DNA of 64,000 nucleotides from Actinoplanes cyaneus (GTDB lineage: Bacteria; Actinomycetota; Actinomycetes; Mycobacteriales; Micromonosporaceae). Shown here one piece after another: positions 41,549 to 50,413 of the stretch; position 1 is the stretch's first letter; the number at the start of each line of letters is the position of its first letter. A model generated the notes under the pieces. The model saw only the letters and a program-made list of their open reading frames with translations. It was not told where the DNA came from and did not search any database. A program made the translations under genes and the position numbers. The stretch lies in the NCBI RefSeq assembly GCF_016862095.1, contig NZ_BOMH01000044.1, forward strand, positions 18,714 to 82,713. The letters are read 5' to 3'.

Positions 41549-42889
41549 TCACACCGCCGATTCGGTCAGGTCGCCGAACTCGGCCAGCTCCGCCCGGATC
41601 TTCTCGCCGTCGCCCTCGACGACCAGCGTCAACCCGTCCACCGCGAGGTGCCGCCGCGCGGCCTCGGACACCGTCTCGACGGTCGCCTCCAGATACTCCC
41701 GGCGCAGCGTCTCGTAGTAGTCGTCCGGCAGCCCGTGCACGACCAGGCTCGCCAGCGCCCCGGCGATCGCGCCCGGCGTCTGCATCTCCACCGACAGCTG
41801 ACCGGCCCGCCAGGATCGCGCCACCGCCAGCTCCTCCTCGGTGACCCCCTCCTGCTGGGTGCGTCGGATCTCGCCGAGCGTGTCCTTGATCGCGGCCCCG
41901 GTCACCGCCGTCTGCACGCCGGCGGCCACCTCGAAGCGGCCAGCCCGGCGGGTCATCGCGTAGGAGCCGCGAATCCCGTACGTGTAGCCCTTGACCTCAC
42001 GGATCAGATGGTTCAGCCGGGACGTGAACGCCCCGCCGAGCACCGTCGCCGCCAGCGTCATCGGCACGTAGTCGGGCGTGGCCCGCTCCGGCGCCCGATG
42101 CCCGAGCCGCAGCGTCGACTGCACCGAGCCCGGCCGGTCGACCAGGATCACGTGCGGTTTCGCCGGGATCGCCAGGCCGAGCGGAGCGGCCGGCGACAGC
42201 GCCTGCCCGGCGGTGCCGGCGAACGCGGCCTCGGCCAGCTCGGACAGGTCCAGCCCGTCCAGGTCACCGGCGACCAGCAGCACCCCCGGCCGTAGCATCC
42301 ACTCCTGGTGGAACGCGACCACGTCGTCCACGGTCACCGCCGCCACCGACGCCGGATCGCCGTGCAGCGGCTTGCGGTACCGCCCCTCGGTGGCGAACAG
42401 GTCACCGCGCAGCGCCGCGTCCGCCCGCGGGCCGGGCTGTGCCCAGTCCATCCGCAGCGCGGTCACCTCGTCGTCGCGGACCCGGATCACATCCTCCGGA
42501 TCCAGTTTCGGCGTGCGGGCGGCCTCGGCGGCCAGCCGGACCGCGCCGGCCAGCCGCGGGGCGGGGGCGGAGACGCCGATCCGGAACGCGTCCCAGTCGA
42601 CGGACGGCGAGAGCTCGGCGCCGAGACCTTCCAGAGCCAGCGCGTACGCCGCGGAATCCCTCTTCCTCGTGCCCTCCTCCAGCGATTTCGCGAGGACGGT
42701 CGCGGTGCCCTCACGGCCCTCGGTCTCGCGGGCGGCACTCGCGTCGAGCAGCAGCACCGCCGTGGCCAGGACCTGACCGGGCAGGTGCGCGGCGATGACC
42801 GTGCCGCCGTGCGCGGTGACGCGGCGCAGCGCCGGGAACACGTACGGCCGGGCGGTGCCGGCCTCGGGGCGCGTCGTGATGAGCGTCAT
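41549..42889 (-). CDS. M16-family peptidase subunit, likely non-catalytic
   Basis: The 446-residue product has the M16 two-lobe layout but no HxxEH motif where the first lobe begins, so it resembles the non-catalytic partner of a two-subunit M16 protease. RSWRAGQLSVEMQTPGAIAG is in the C-terminal lobe. ATG 42889 overlaps the stop of the catalytic subunit gene. The pair probably forms a heterodimer. Confidence 0.88.
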   Translation of the reverse strand: MTLITTRPEAGTARPYVFPALRRVTAHGGTVIAAHLPGQVLATAVLLLDASAARETEGREGTATVLAKSLEEGTRKRDSAAYALALEGLGAELSPSVDWDAFRIGVSAPAPRLAGAVRLAAEAARTPKLDPEDVIRVRDDEVTALRMDWAQPGPRADAALRGDLFATEGRYRKPLHGDPASVAAVTVDDVVAFHQEWMLRPGVLLVAGDLDGLDLSELAEAAFAGTAGQALSPAAPLGLAIPAKPHVILVDRPGSVQSTLRLGHRAPERATPDYVPMTLAATVLGGAFTSRLNHLIREVKGYTYGIRGSYAMTRRAGRFEVAAGVQTAVTGAAIKDTLGEIRRTQQEGVTEEELAVARSWRAGQLSVEMQTPGAIAGALASLVVHGLPDDYYETLRREYLEATVETVSEAARRHLAVDGLTLVVEGDGEKIRAELAEFGDLTESAV

Positions 42890-44214
42890 GCGGTGGGGCC
42901 TTCCTCGGGCAGGTACGTCAACGTGACGCGGGAGTTGCGCTGCAGCGTCCGGGTGGCCGCCTCGGTGACGTCGTCGGCGGTCACCGCCTGCCACGCCGGA
43001 AGCCGGTAACCGGCGGTCGCCGGGTCACCGAACTGCGTCGTGTAACGCCCCAGCGTGTCCGCCCGGCCGCCGACCGTGGAGACCTGCCGCCACCAGCTCG
43101 TGGTCAGCAGCGCCTTCGCCCGGTTCAGCTCCTCGTCCGTCACCGGCTCGTCGATCAGGCTCTGCACCACCTCGTCGAGGCCGGCCTCCAGCGTCGCCAC
43201 GTCCACGCCGTCCTTCGCGGTGGCCGTGATGATCAGCGGGGCCGGGGCGTGCGCCAGGTCCACCCCGTACGACCCGATGTAATCCGGCTGGGCGATCCGC
43301 TTGCCGTCGGCCAGGCGCTGGTAGAGCCGGCTGCCGCGGCCACTGCCCAGCACCGTCGCGAGCACGGTGATCGCGTCGTAGCCGGCCGTCCCGAACGGGT
43401 ACGTCCGGTGGGACAGATAGATCCGCGGGGCGGGAACGGCGGCCGTCACGGTCTCCCGCACCGGCTCGGTGGCCGGGCCGGCGAGATGCCCGTCCGGCGC
43501 CGGGGGAATGCCGGGCACCGGCTCGATCGCCCCGAAATACTTCTCCGCCAGCGCGAACACCTCGGCCGGCGACGCATCCCCGGTGACCGTGAGCACGCAG
43601 TTGTTCGGCGCGTAGTACTGCTGGTGGAACGCCTTGAACGTGTCCAGCGCGGCGCCGTTCAGATCCTCCATCGAGCCGATCGTGGAGTGGTGATACGGAT
43701 GGCCCTGCGGGTAGAGCAGCGGAAGAAGACGCAACCAGGCATCCCCGTACGGCACGTTGTCGTACCGCTGGCGGCGCTCGTTCTTCACCACCTCGCGCTG
43801 GTTGTCCAGCGTCTCCTGGGTCAGCGCCGGGACCAGGCCGCCCATCCGGTCCGCCTCCAGCCAGAGCGCGAGCTCCAGGTGCTCCGACGGCATGGACTCG
43901 AAGTAGTTCGTCCGGTCCGGGTTCGTCGTGGCGTTCAGCGAACCGCCGTTGCCCTGCACCAGCCTCATGTGCTCGGTCTTCTTCACGTGCTGCGAGCCCT
44001 CGAACATCAGATGCTCGAAGAGATGCGCGAAGCCGGTCTGACCGGGCGGTTCGTGCCGGGAGCCGACGTCATACCAGAGATTGACGCAGACGACCGGGGC
44101 GGTCCGGTCCTCGCTGACGACGACACGCAGGCCGTTCGCCAGCCGCGTGGTTTCGATGGGCCACGGATACCCGGTCGTGGCGACCGGTGCGGTTGGGGAC
44201 GTCACCCGACCCAT
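42886..44214 (-). CDS. M16-family zinc peptidase, catalytic subunit
   Basis: The 442-residue product carries the inverted zinc site HLFEHLMFEG about 60 residues from the N-terminus and a downstream Glu in NQREVVKNERRQ. This is the insulinase/processing-peptidase family. It likely degrades peptides with the partner encoded next. ATG 44214 has AGGG four bases upstream; ATG 44217 and GTG 44205 are alternatives. No signal peptide is visible. Confidence 0.9.
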   Translation of the reverse strand: MGRVTSPTAPVATTGYPWPIETTRLANGLRVVVSEDRTAPVVCVNLWYDVGSRHEPPGQTGFAHLFEHLMFEGSQHVKKTEHMRLVQGNGGSLNATTNPDRTNYFESMPSEHLELALWLEADRMGGLVPALTQETLDNQREVVKNERRQRYDNVPYGDAWLRLLPLLYPQGHPYHHSTIGSMEDLNGAALDTFKAFHQQYYAPNNCVLTVTGDASPAEVFALAEKYFGAIEPVPGIPPAPDGHLAGPATEPVRETVTAAVPAPRIYLSHRTYPFGTAGYDAITVLATVLGSGRGSRLYQRLADGKRIAQPDYIGSYGVDLAHAPAPLIITATAKDGVDVATLEAGLDEVVQSLIDEPVTDEELNRAKALLTTSWWRQVSTVGGRADTLGRYTTQFGDPATAGYRLPAWQAVTADDVTEAATRTLQRNSRVTLTYLPEEGPTA

Positions 44215-44320
44215 CATGCCCTGTGACGCCGTGCTTCGGCCCGGCTGCACGCGCCCGTTCGCTAAGGGCGTTCCCACGAGTCGATCTTTAACCGGATGGC
44301 GGCCGGCCGGTCCGGATGCC

Positions 44321-44761
44321 ATGCTGGGCGGCGTGCTTGAGGACGTACGGGTGAACGACCGCCTGACCATCCCGGCGGCGGAGCTCTCGTGGCGTTTCTC
44401 CCGCTCCGGTGGCCCGGGCGGCCAGGGCGTGAACACCACCGACTCCCGGGTCGAGCTCTCCTGGGACCTGCTCGGCTCCGAGCTGCTGCCGGTGTCCCTG
44501 CGGGAGCGTGCCGTCGAGCGTCTCGGTGCGCGCCTGGTCTCCGGCGTGCTCACCGTCACCGCCTCCGAGCACCGTTCCCAGCTGCGCAATCGTGAGGCCG
44601 CGGTCGCCCGCCTCAGCTCCCTGGTCGCCTCCGCGATCGCCGCCCCGCCGCGGGCCCGGCGTGCGACCCGGCCGACGAAGGGCTCGGTCGAGCGCCGGAT
44701 CACCGCGAAGAAGCAGCGCGGCGAGACCAAGCGCAACCGCCGCAACTTCCCCAGCGACTAG
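44321..44761 (+). CDS. arfB: Alternative ribosome-rescue factor ArfB (release-factor-like peptidyl-tRNA hydrolase)
   Basis: The 146-residue product has SRSGGPGGQGVNTTDSRVEL, the GGQ loop that hydrolyses peptidyl-tRNA, and a basic tail (KKQRGETKRNRRN) that in the family enters the empty mRNA channel of stalled ribosomes. It lacks the codon-recognition domain of true release factors. ATG 44321 is used; GTG 44333 is possible. Confidence 0.9.
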   Translation: MLGGVLEDVRVNDRLTIPAAELSWRFSRSGGPGGQGVNTTDSRVELSWDLLGSELLPVSLRERAVERLGARLVSGVLTVTASEHRSQLRNREAAVARLSSLVASAIAAPPRARRATRPTKGSVERRITAKKQRGETKRNRRNFPSD

Positions 44762-45188
44762 CCGTCGCCCCCGGACATCTCCGGGCCCCGCCAGCGGTCT
44801 GTTCCGAAACCGAAGATCAACCCCGACCGGCCCGACCCGCGACGTCCGCCGGCGGCCGGGCGTGTGTCCGGGGCTCGGTGCCGGCTGATGGTGCTGGGCG
44901 CGGCGGGGGTACGCGAGCAGTGCGCCGGGTCGGGCTCCAGCCGCGACCCGCGGTCCCGGCTGGTTCTCATGGACGTTATGAGGCACGAATAACGTCCATG
45001 AGAACCAGCCGGAGGGGCGGGTCGCGTGGCGGCCGGGACCCACGGCGGGCGTCGCGCATGGCTGCCGGGGGCGTGACCTGGAGGCGGCTGCCGGCGGACC
45101 GCCGGACGTGGTCGAGCCGGCGACCGGAGGCCGCCGGCTCACGACGTACGGGAAAGTGGTTTGATCTGGCGTTTCTGGGTTGAATCGG
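44762..45188. other. Gene-free spacer containing palindrome copy 3
   Basis: This 427-base stretch between convergent genes has no credible ORF. It contains the third long palindrome and GC-rich filler with many CGGCCGG-like blocks. No clear T-run terminator is visible for either neighbour. Confidence 0.55.
44956..45012. repeat. Long palindromic intergenic element, copy 3
   Basis: The core at 44958-45010 aligns base for base with copies 1 and 2. Perfect 22-base arms remain; the apex is opened to nine bases. A G-to-A change at arm position 16 is matched by C-to-T in the other arm. CGCGACCC (44942-44949) and GGGTCGCG (45019-45026) add an outer stem. Confidence 0.93.
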
Positions 45189-46130
45189 TCAACGGTGGTT
45201 GAAAGGGGCGACTGCTTCGCGGTTGCGGGCGGCGCCCTCGGGCCCGAGCAGCGCCTCGCAGACGCGGATCAGGCGGCTGCGCAGGCCGGCGGCACGGCGG
45301 GCCAGCTCGCGCTGACGGCCCACGTACTCCGCCTTGCCCTCCGGGGTCTCGATCTTCACGGGCGGGTGCCCGTAGGACTCGAGATCGTACGGACTGGCCT
45401 GCATGTCGAGCAGGCGGATCTCGCCGGCCAGGGCGAAGCAGTCGAGCGCGAGCGCGCCGGGGACGGCGGGACCCAGTTTCTGCGCCCACTTGTGCACATC
45501 CATCGCGGCGTGCAGGCAGCCCGGCTGATCCAGGTCGACCTGGGTCGCCCGGGTGGGCTGCAACCTGTTCAGCCCGACGGCCTCCGGCGTGAAGAAGCGG
45601 AACGCGTCGAAGTGCGTGCACCGGATGGTGTGCTGCTCGACGACCTTGTCGGTCTCGGACTGGCCGAGGCGCAGCGGCAGCGGGTGCCGGTGCTCCGGGT
45701 CGCGGTAGACCATGGCCCATTCGTGCAGGCCGAAGCAGCCGGAGAAGACCGGGCGCGACGCCGTCGCGGTGAGCAACCCGTGGATGTAGCGCACGCTCTC
45801 GCCGCGGGCGTGCATGAACGCGTCCTCGTCGAGGGCGACGATGCCGTCCTCGTGGGTCGCGTAGAACTTCCAGGCGGCGTGCTCGGCCAGGCCGTCCGGC
45901 GCCGCGGACAGGCCGGCGCCGACCCCCGGGTGCCAGCGGCGCAGCATCGCCGGGCGGGTGCCGTAGTAGTCGTAGAGGAAATCCTCGATGGCGTGTTTCT
46001 CACCCGTCGCCCGGCGGGCACGGTGGCCCGCGGTCATCTGGTCGGCGCGCTCGGCGTGCGCCCGGGCGAGGGGTATCCAGGTGACCGAGGGCAGCGTGGT
46101 GGTGAGTGCCCTCACCTGCTTGATCCCCAT
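45189..46130 (-). CDS. Conserved actinobacterial protein often labelled 3-methyladenine DNA glycosylase
   Basis: The 313-residue product contains KHAIEDFLYDYYGTRPAMLRRW-type sequence near its start and several conserved His/Asp clusters (GLHEWAMVYRD, DLDQPGCLHAAMDVHKW). I recognise the family from actinobacterial genomes, where the glycosylase label is propagated without a helix-hairpin-helix or AlkA motif visible here. I treat its function as unknown. ATG 46130 is chosen over a longer start. Confidence 0.65.
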   Translation of the reverse strand: MGIKQVRALTTTLPSVTWIPLARAHAERADQMTAGHRARRATGEKHAIEDFLYDYYGTRPAMLRRWHPGVGAGLSAAPDGLAEHAAWKFYATHEDGIVALDEDAFMHARGESVRYIHGLLTATASRPVFSGCFGLHEWAMVYRDPEHRHPLPLRLGQSETDKVVEQHTIRCTHFDAFRFFTPEAVGLNRLQPTRATQVDLDQPGCLHAAMDVHKWAQKLGPAVPGALALDCFALAGEIRLLDMQASPYDLESYGHPPVKIETPEGKAEYVGRQRELARRAAGLRSRLIRVCEALLGPEGAARNREAVAPFNHR

Positions 46131-46171
46131 CGCACCAATGTATCTAGCCGAAGCGATCAACACGATCACCG

Positions 46172-46351
46172 TTAGGCGCTAATGAGGTCCGCCACGGTGT
46201 GTTCTTTCTGCTCGACCGGGGCGCTATTCCCGTCTTCATCGGATATGGGACGTTTTCGGAGCGCCGGCGGCCAGCCGAGCCCGGGGGCGCCGGGCAGCGC
46301 GAACCCCAGCCGAGGGCCGAGCCCCAGCGTCAGGACGAAGACAGAAGCCAT
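46172..46351 (-). CDS. Small hypothetical protein divergent from the ABC operon
   Basis: The 59-residue product has a hydrophobic start (MASVFVLTLGLGPRLGFALP) and a polar tail. A TACATT -10-like element ends seven bases before the ATG, so a leaderless mRNA is possible. The palindromic operator at 46361 overlaps that element. Existence is plausible, not proven. Confidence 0.45.
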   Translation of the reverse strand: MASVFVLTLGLGPRLGFALPGAPGLGWPPALRKRPISDEDGNSAPVEQKEHTVADLISA

Positions 46352-46360
46352 ACGGAGCAA

Positions 46361-46378
46361 TGTAGTACACCTACTACA
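46361..46378. promoter_or_regulatory. Palindromic operator TGTAGTA-N4-TACTACA in the ABC operon promoter
   Basis: Seven-base arms are perfect around CACC. Toward the ABC genes it overlaps the position of a -35 for TAGCTT (46386-46391), with initiation near the 46399 ATG. Toward the small minus-strand ORF it overlaps TACATT. This is a good site for a repressor, perhaps the XRE protein of the operon or an unlinked GntR-type regulator. Confidence 0.65.
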
Positions 46379-46392
46379 AGTTTGATAGCTTG

Positions 46393-47322
46393 ATGGACAT
46401 GATGGAGGCGGTAGTGCGAGGCGCCGGCGCGGAGCCACTGGTCGCCGAGCCGGTCATCGAGGTTCGTGACCTGCGGATGCGATACGGGCCGAAAGAGGTT
46501 CTGAACGGCATCGGCTTCTCGGCGCGTCCCGGCGAGGTGCTCGCGCTCCTCGGGCCGAACGGCGCGGGCAAGACCACGACGATCGAGATCCTGGAAGGGT
46601 TCCGCCGACGCTCGGCCGGGCACGTGCGGGTGCTCGGCACCGACCCGGAGCACGGCGGCGAGCGCTGGCGGGCCCGGCTCGGCGTGGTCCTGCAGTCCTG
46701 GCGCGACCACGGCAAGTGGCAGGTGCGCGAGCTGCTGGAGCACGTCGGCCTGCACTACCTGCCGTTCCGCACCGAGCAGATCGTCCGGCCCTGGCCGGTC
46801 GACGAGCTGCTCGACGCGGTCGGCCTGACCGGCGCCGGGCGCACCCGGGTGAGCAAGCTCTCCGGCGGCCAGCGCCGCCGGCTGGACGTGGCGATCGGCA
46901 TCGTCGGCCGCCCCGAGCTGCTCTTCCTCGACGAGCCGACGGTCGGTTTCGACCCGGCGGCCCGGCGTGACTTCCACGACCTGATCCACGAGCTGACCGA
47001 CATGGCCGACACCACGGTGCTGCTCACCACGCACGACCTCGACGAGGCGGAGAAACTCGCCGACCGGATCCTGATCCTGGCCGGCGGGCGGATCATCGCG
47101 AGCGGCTCGGCGGACGAGCTGTCCCGCCGGGTCGCCGGTGAGTCGGAGATCCGCTGGACGCGCGACGGGCAGCGCTTCGTGCACTCCACGGCGGATGCCA
47201 CGGCGTATGTGCGGGAGCTCTTCCGGCAGTACGGCGAGGCCATCGGCGACCTGGAGGTGCGCCGGTCCAGTCTGGAGGAGACCTACATGAAGCTGGTGCA
47301 CGAAGCGGAGGCGAGCCGATGA
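46393..47322 (+). CDS. ABC transporter ATP-binding protein
   Basis: The product (309 residues) has Walker A LLGPNGAGKTTT, signature KLSGGQRRRLDVA and Walker B LLFLDEPTVGFD, of the DrrA/multidrug exporter type. With the next gene it forms an ABC-2 exporter at the membrane. Starts at 46393, 46399 or 46402 are all possible; a leaderless transcript would favour 46399. Cargo is unknown. Confidence 0.92.
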   Translation: MDMMEAVVRGAGAEPLVAEPVIEVRDLRMRYGPKEVLNGIGFSARPGEVLALLGPNGAGKTTTIEILEGFRRRSAGHVRVLGTDPEHGGERWRARLGVVLQSWRDHGKWQVRELLEHVGLHYLPFRTEQIVRPWPVDELLDAVGLTGAGRTRVSKLSGGQRRRLDVAIGIVGRPELLFLDEPTVGFDPAARRDFHDLIHELTDMADTTVLLTTHDLDEAEKLADRILILAGGRIIASGSADELSRRVAGESEIRWTRDGQRFVHSTADATAYVRELFRQYGEAIGDLEVRRSSLEETYMKLVHEAEASR

Positions 47323-48158
47323 CGCCGATCGTGATGGGGCTGCGGCGCGGCTGGATAGAGATCCGGCACACCCTGACGAACAGCGTCGACCTCTGGTCGT
47401 ACCTGTTCCCGGCGATCCTGCTGCTGGCCACTGTCGCCTTCATGCGCAACTCGACGGTGCCCGGCACCTCGTTCTCGCTCGGCTCCCGGACCCTGCCCGG
47501 GGTTTTCGGCATGGGCATCGCGATGGGCGGCCTGATGACCACCTCGCAGCAGTTGATCATGGACCGGGAGGACGGCACGCTGCTGCGCGCCAAGGCCGTC
47601 CCGAGCGGGATGGCCAGCTATCTGACCGGCAAGGTGGTGCTGGTCGGCGGGATGACGCTGATCGGCTTCCTGATCCAGTTGATCCCCGGGCTGTTCCTGG
47701 TGGACGGCCTGTCGGTGGACGTCGGCGGCTGGCTCACCCTGCTCTGGCTGCTCCCGGTCGCCTTCGTGGCGACGCTGCCGCTGGGCGCGGCGGTCGGCTC
47801 GCTCTTCGACGACCCGCGCAACATGGCGCTGGTGACCCTGCCGATCTTCGGGGCGATCGCGATCTCCGGCATCTTCTACCCGATCACCGGCTTCCCCGGC
47901 TGGCTGCAGGGCCTGGGGCAGGTCTTCCCGATGTACTGGCTAGGGTTGGGCATGCGCTCGGTCTTCCTGCCCGATTCCCTGGCCGCGGTGGAGATCGGGC
48001 ACTCCTGGCGGCATCTGGAGACGTTCGGCGTGCTGGCCGGCTGGGCGGTCCTCGGGCTGGTGCTGGCCCCGATCCTGCTGCGGCGGATGGCCGCGCGGGA
48101 GTCCGGTTCGGCCGTCGAGGCACGACGGGAGCGGGCGTTGTCCCGAGTGGGGCGCTGA
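47319..48158 (+). CDS. ABC-2-type transporter permease
   Basis: The 279-residue product has six predicted membrane helices and the ABC-2 layout of DrrB-like permeases. It overlaps the ATPase gene by four bases (ATGA) and the regulator gene by one base (TGATG), so the three genes form one operon. Cargo is unknown; drug or lipid export is the family norm. Confidence 0.9.
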   Translation: MTPIVMGLRRGWIEIRHTLTNSVDLWSYLFPAILLLATVAFMRNSTVPGTSFSLGSRTLPGVFGMGIAMGGLMTTSQQLIMDREDGTLLRAKAVPSGMASYLTGKVVLVGGMTLIGFLIQLIPGLFLVDGLSVDVGGWLTLLWLLPVAFVATLPLGAAVGSLFDDPRNMALVTLPIFGAIAISGIFYPITGFPGWLQGLGQVFPMYWLGLGMRSVFLPDSLAAVEIGHSWRHLETFGVLAGWAVLGLVLAPILLRRMAARESGSAVEARRERALSRVGR

Positions 48159-48400
48159 TGGCGAGCGAGATCACGTACAACCGGATCGCGATGCTGCGCG
48201 CCGAGCGCGGCATCTCGCGGCGGCAGCTGGCCGACGCGCTGGGGGTGCACTACCAGACCGTGGGCTACCTGGAGCGGGGCGAGTTCAGCCCCAGCCTCCA
48301 CCTGGCGCTGCGCATCTGTCAGTACTTCGAGGTGCCGGTCGAGGTGGTGTTCGCGCTCGAGCCGTTCCCGCGGCTCGGTGCGGCGACTCACCCGGCGTAG
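48158..48400 (+). CDS. XRE-family helix-turn-helix regulator
   Basis: The 80-residue product is almost only the Cro/CI helix-turn-helix: NRIAMLRAERGISRRQLADA and GVHYQTVGYLERGEFSPSL. It is the last gene of the ABC operon and probably acts as a dimer on DNA. It may bind the palindrome ahead of the operon. No sensor domain is present. Confidence 0.9.
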   Translation: MASEITYNRIAMLRAERGISRRQLADALGVHYQTVGYLERGEFSPSLHLALRICQYFEVPVEVVFALEPFPRLGAATHPA

Positions 48401-48435
48401 ATTTCAGGGGAGTCCGTCTTCAGAGGGGATTACCC

Positions 48436-49230
48436 GTGCGCTTCGCCCGCTTTGTTCATGCCAAGGGAGTGTCCTTCGGCGTCGTCGAGGGTGACGGCGC
48501 CTCCGGCCTCACGGTGGCCGAGATCAGCAGCCTGCCGTTCGAGACGGTGGTTCGCACCGGGCAGCGCTGGGCGCTTCCGGACGTGCGCCTGCTCGCGCCG
48601 ATCTTCTCCAGCAAGGTGATCGGGGTCGGCCGCAACTACGCCGAGCACGCCGCCGAGATGGGCAACGAGGTGCCCAAGGAACCGCTGATCTTCATCAAGC
48701 CGTCCACCTCGGTGATCGGGCCGAACGACGCGATCCGCATCCCGTCGGTGACCACCCAGGTCGAGGAGGAGGCCGAGCTCGCCGTGGTGATCGGTGCCTC
48801 GGGCGCCCGCCGCGTCGACCGTGCCGGCGCCGAGAAGGCGATCTTCGGCTACACCTGCGCCAACGACGTCACCGCCCGTGACCTGCAGCGCAAGGATCCG
48901 CAGTGGACCCGGGCCAAGGGCTTCGACTCGTTCTGCCCGCTCGGGCCGTGGATCGAGACCGAGCTCGACGTCAGCGACCTGGAGGTGCGGTGCGAGGTCG
49001 GCCGCAACCCGGAGAACATGGAGGTCCGGCAGATCGGGCGGACCAAGGACATGGTCTTCGACATCCCGAGCCTGGTCTCCTACGTGTCGCACGTGATGAC
49101 GCTGCTGCCCGGCGACGTGATCCTGACCGGCACGCCGGCCGGCGTCAGCAAGATCGAGCCCGGCGACACCGTGTCGGTGAGCGTGCAGGGAATCGGTGAG
49201 TTGCGCAACACCGTCGTGGCGCTGGACTGA
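48436..49230 (+). CDS. Fumarylacetoacetate hydrolase-family protein
   Basis: The 264-residue product has IGVGRNYAEHAAEMG, EEEAELAVVIG metal-binding glutamates and GYTCANDVTARDLQ, then TGTPAGVSKIEPGDTV, the FAH fold signature. Members open or cleave acyl-pyruvate-type compounds; oxaloacetate tautomerase is a common alternative role. In related actinobacteria this gene often lies upstream of gltX and leuCD; gltX is not present here. Confidence 0.9.
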   Translation: MRFARFVHAKGVSFGVVEGDGASGLTVAEISSLPFETVVRTGQRWALPDVRLLAPIFSSKVIGVGRNYAEHAAEMGNEVPKEPLIFIKPSTSVIGPNDAIRIPSVTTQVEEEAELAVVIGASGARRVDRAGAEKAIFGYTCANDVTARDLQRKDPQWTRAKGFDSFCPLGPWIETELDVSDLEVRCEVGRNPENMEVRQIGRTKDMVFDIPSLVSYVSHVMTLLPGDVILTGTPAGVSKIEPGDTVSVSVQGIGELRNTVVALD

Positions 49231-49294
49231 CCTGCTCCTCGTGGCCCGGCGATCTCGCGCCGGGCCACCCACCCCCCCCCAGGAGGCGAGCGGC

Positions 49295-50101
49295 ATGAAG
49301 ATCCTGGTCACCGGTGCCACCGGCAACGTCGGCCGGCTAGTCGTCGACGAGTTGCTCGCGCTGGGCGCCACCGATGTGCGGGCGTTCACCGTCGACCCGG
49401 TCAGGGCCGCGCTGCCCGCCGGGGTCGAGGTGGCTCGCGGGCATTTCGGGCGGCTCTCGTCCGTGGCCGACGCCCTGACGGACGTCGAGAAGCTCTATCT
49501 GGCTCCGCATCCCGCCTCGGCCTCCGCGGTGGCCGAGCTTGCCGCCGATTCAGGCGTACGGCACATCGTCGACATGTCCGGGCCCAAAGGCGCCCACTGG
49601 CAGGCCGTCGAGGACGGGGTCGAGGCGTCCGGCGTTCCCTTCACCCACCTGGAGCCGGGCGAGTTCACGTCGAACGGGCTGCTCTGGGCGGCGCAGATCC
49701 GAGCCGGTGACGTGGTGCGCGACGCGTACCCCGAGGTGGTGAACGCGCCGATCGCCCAGGAGGACATCGCTGCCGTCGCCGCCCGGGTGCTGCTCTCCGA
49801 CCTGCACGCCGGGAAGTCGTACGTGCTGACCGGTCCCGTCGCGCTCTCCCGGCGGGCGAAGGTCGAGGAGATCGGGGCGGCGCTCGGGCGCTCGCTGATC
49901 TACCGGGAGCTGAGCGGTGACGCCGCCCGTGACCACTTCAGGGCCGTCATGGGCGAGGCGGCCGGTGACTGGTACCTGGACGGGCTGGCGCAGTCGGCCG
50001 GCTATCCGCAGCAGGCCACATCGACGGTGAACGAGCTGCTCGGGCGGCCCGCGATGAGCTACCGAGAGTGGGCGAGTCGTCACGCAGACCAGTTTCGGTA
50101 A
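49295..50101 (+). CDS. NmrA-like NAD(P)-binding protein
   Basis: The 268-residue product begins MKILVTGATGNVGRLVVDEL, a short-chain Rossmann motif, and lacks the usual YxxxK pair, as in NmrA/HSCARG-type redox sensors and NADPH:quinone reductases. AGGAGG lies eight bases before the ATG. A run of nine C's directly precedes that site. Function is not assigned. Confidence 0.87.
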   Translation: MKILVTGATGNVGRLVVDELLALGATDVRAFTVDPVRAALPAGVEVARGHFGRLSSVADALTDVEKLYLAPHPASASAVAELAADSGVRHIVDMSGPKGAHWQAVEDGVEASGVPFTHLEPGEFTSNGLLWAAQIRAGDVVRDAYPEVVNAPIAQEDIAAVAARVLLSDLHAGKSYVLTGPVALSRRAKVEEIGAALGRSLIYRELSGDAARDHFRAVMGEAAGDWYLDGLAQSAGYPQQATSTVNELLGRPAMSYREWASRHADQFR

Positions 50102-50164
50102 CCCGATTTGGCGGGGGGAGGGGGGTCGGGTAAAGTTCTCAACGGCGCGGCAAGCCGGGCCAAA

Positions 50165-50236
50165 TGGGGTATGGGGTAATTGGCAGCCCGACTGATTCTG
50201 GTTCAGTTAGTCTAGGTTCGAGTCCTGGTACCCCAG
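50165..50236 (+). tRNA. tRNA-Gln (CTG anticodon)
   Basis: TGGGGTA (50165-50171) pairs with TACCCCA (50229-50235), discriminator G. The anticodon loop TTCTGGT gives CTG. T-arm GGTTCGAGTCC is canonical. No encoded CCA. Confidence 0.96.
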
Positions 50237-50297
50237 CGGTGTCAACCTGCTGGTTTGGTTGGCTTCGCTGGAGCGCTTCGGCGCACACGGCAGTTCT

Positions 50298-50370
50298 GGT
50301 CCCGTCGTCTAGCGGCCTAGGACGCCGCCCTCTCAAGGCGGTAGCGAGGGTTCGAATCCCTTCGGGACTA
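50298..50370 (+). tRNA. tRNA-Glu (CTC anticodon), copy 1
   Basis: GGTCCCG pairs with CGGGACT (first pair G-T wobble), discriminator A. Anticodon loop CTCTCAA gives CTC at 50332-50334. T-loop GTTCGAATC. The genome reads CA, not CCA, after the discriminator. Confidence 0.96.
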
Positions 50371-50381
50371 CATTTTGGGGT

Positions 50382-50413
50382 AAAGGCCCGCATCCGAGTG
50401 GATGCGGGCCTTT
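50382..50413 (+). terminator. Intrinsic terminator after tRNA-Glu copy 1
   Basis: AAAGGCCCGCATCC (50382-50395) pairs perfectly with GGATGCGGGCCTTT (50400-50413) around GAGT. Confidence 0.88.

Noticed and set aside
49272..49280. Nine-C run before the NmrA-like gene as a phase-variation switch
   Set aside because: The run is outside the coding region and next to an intact AGGAGG site; one homopolymer is weak evidence.
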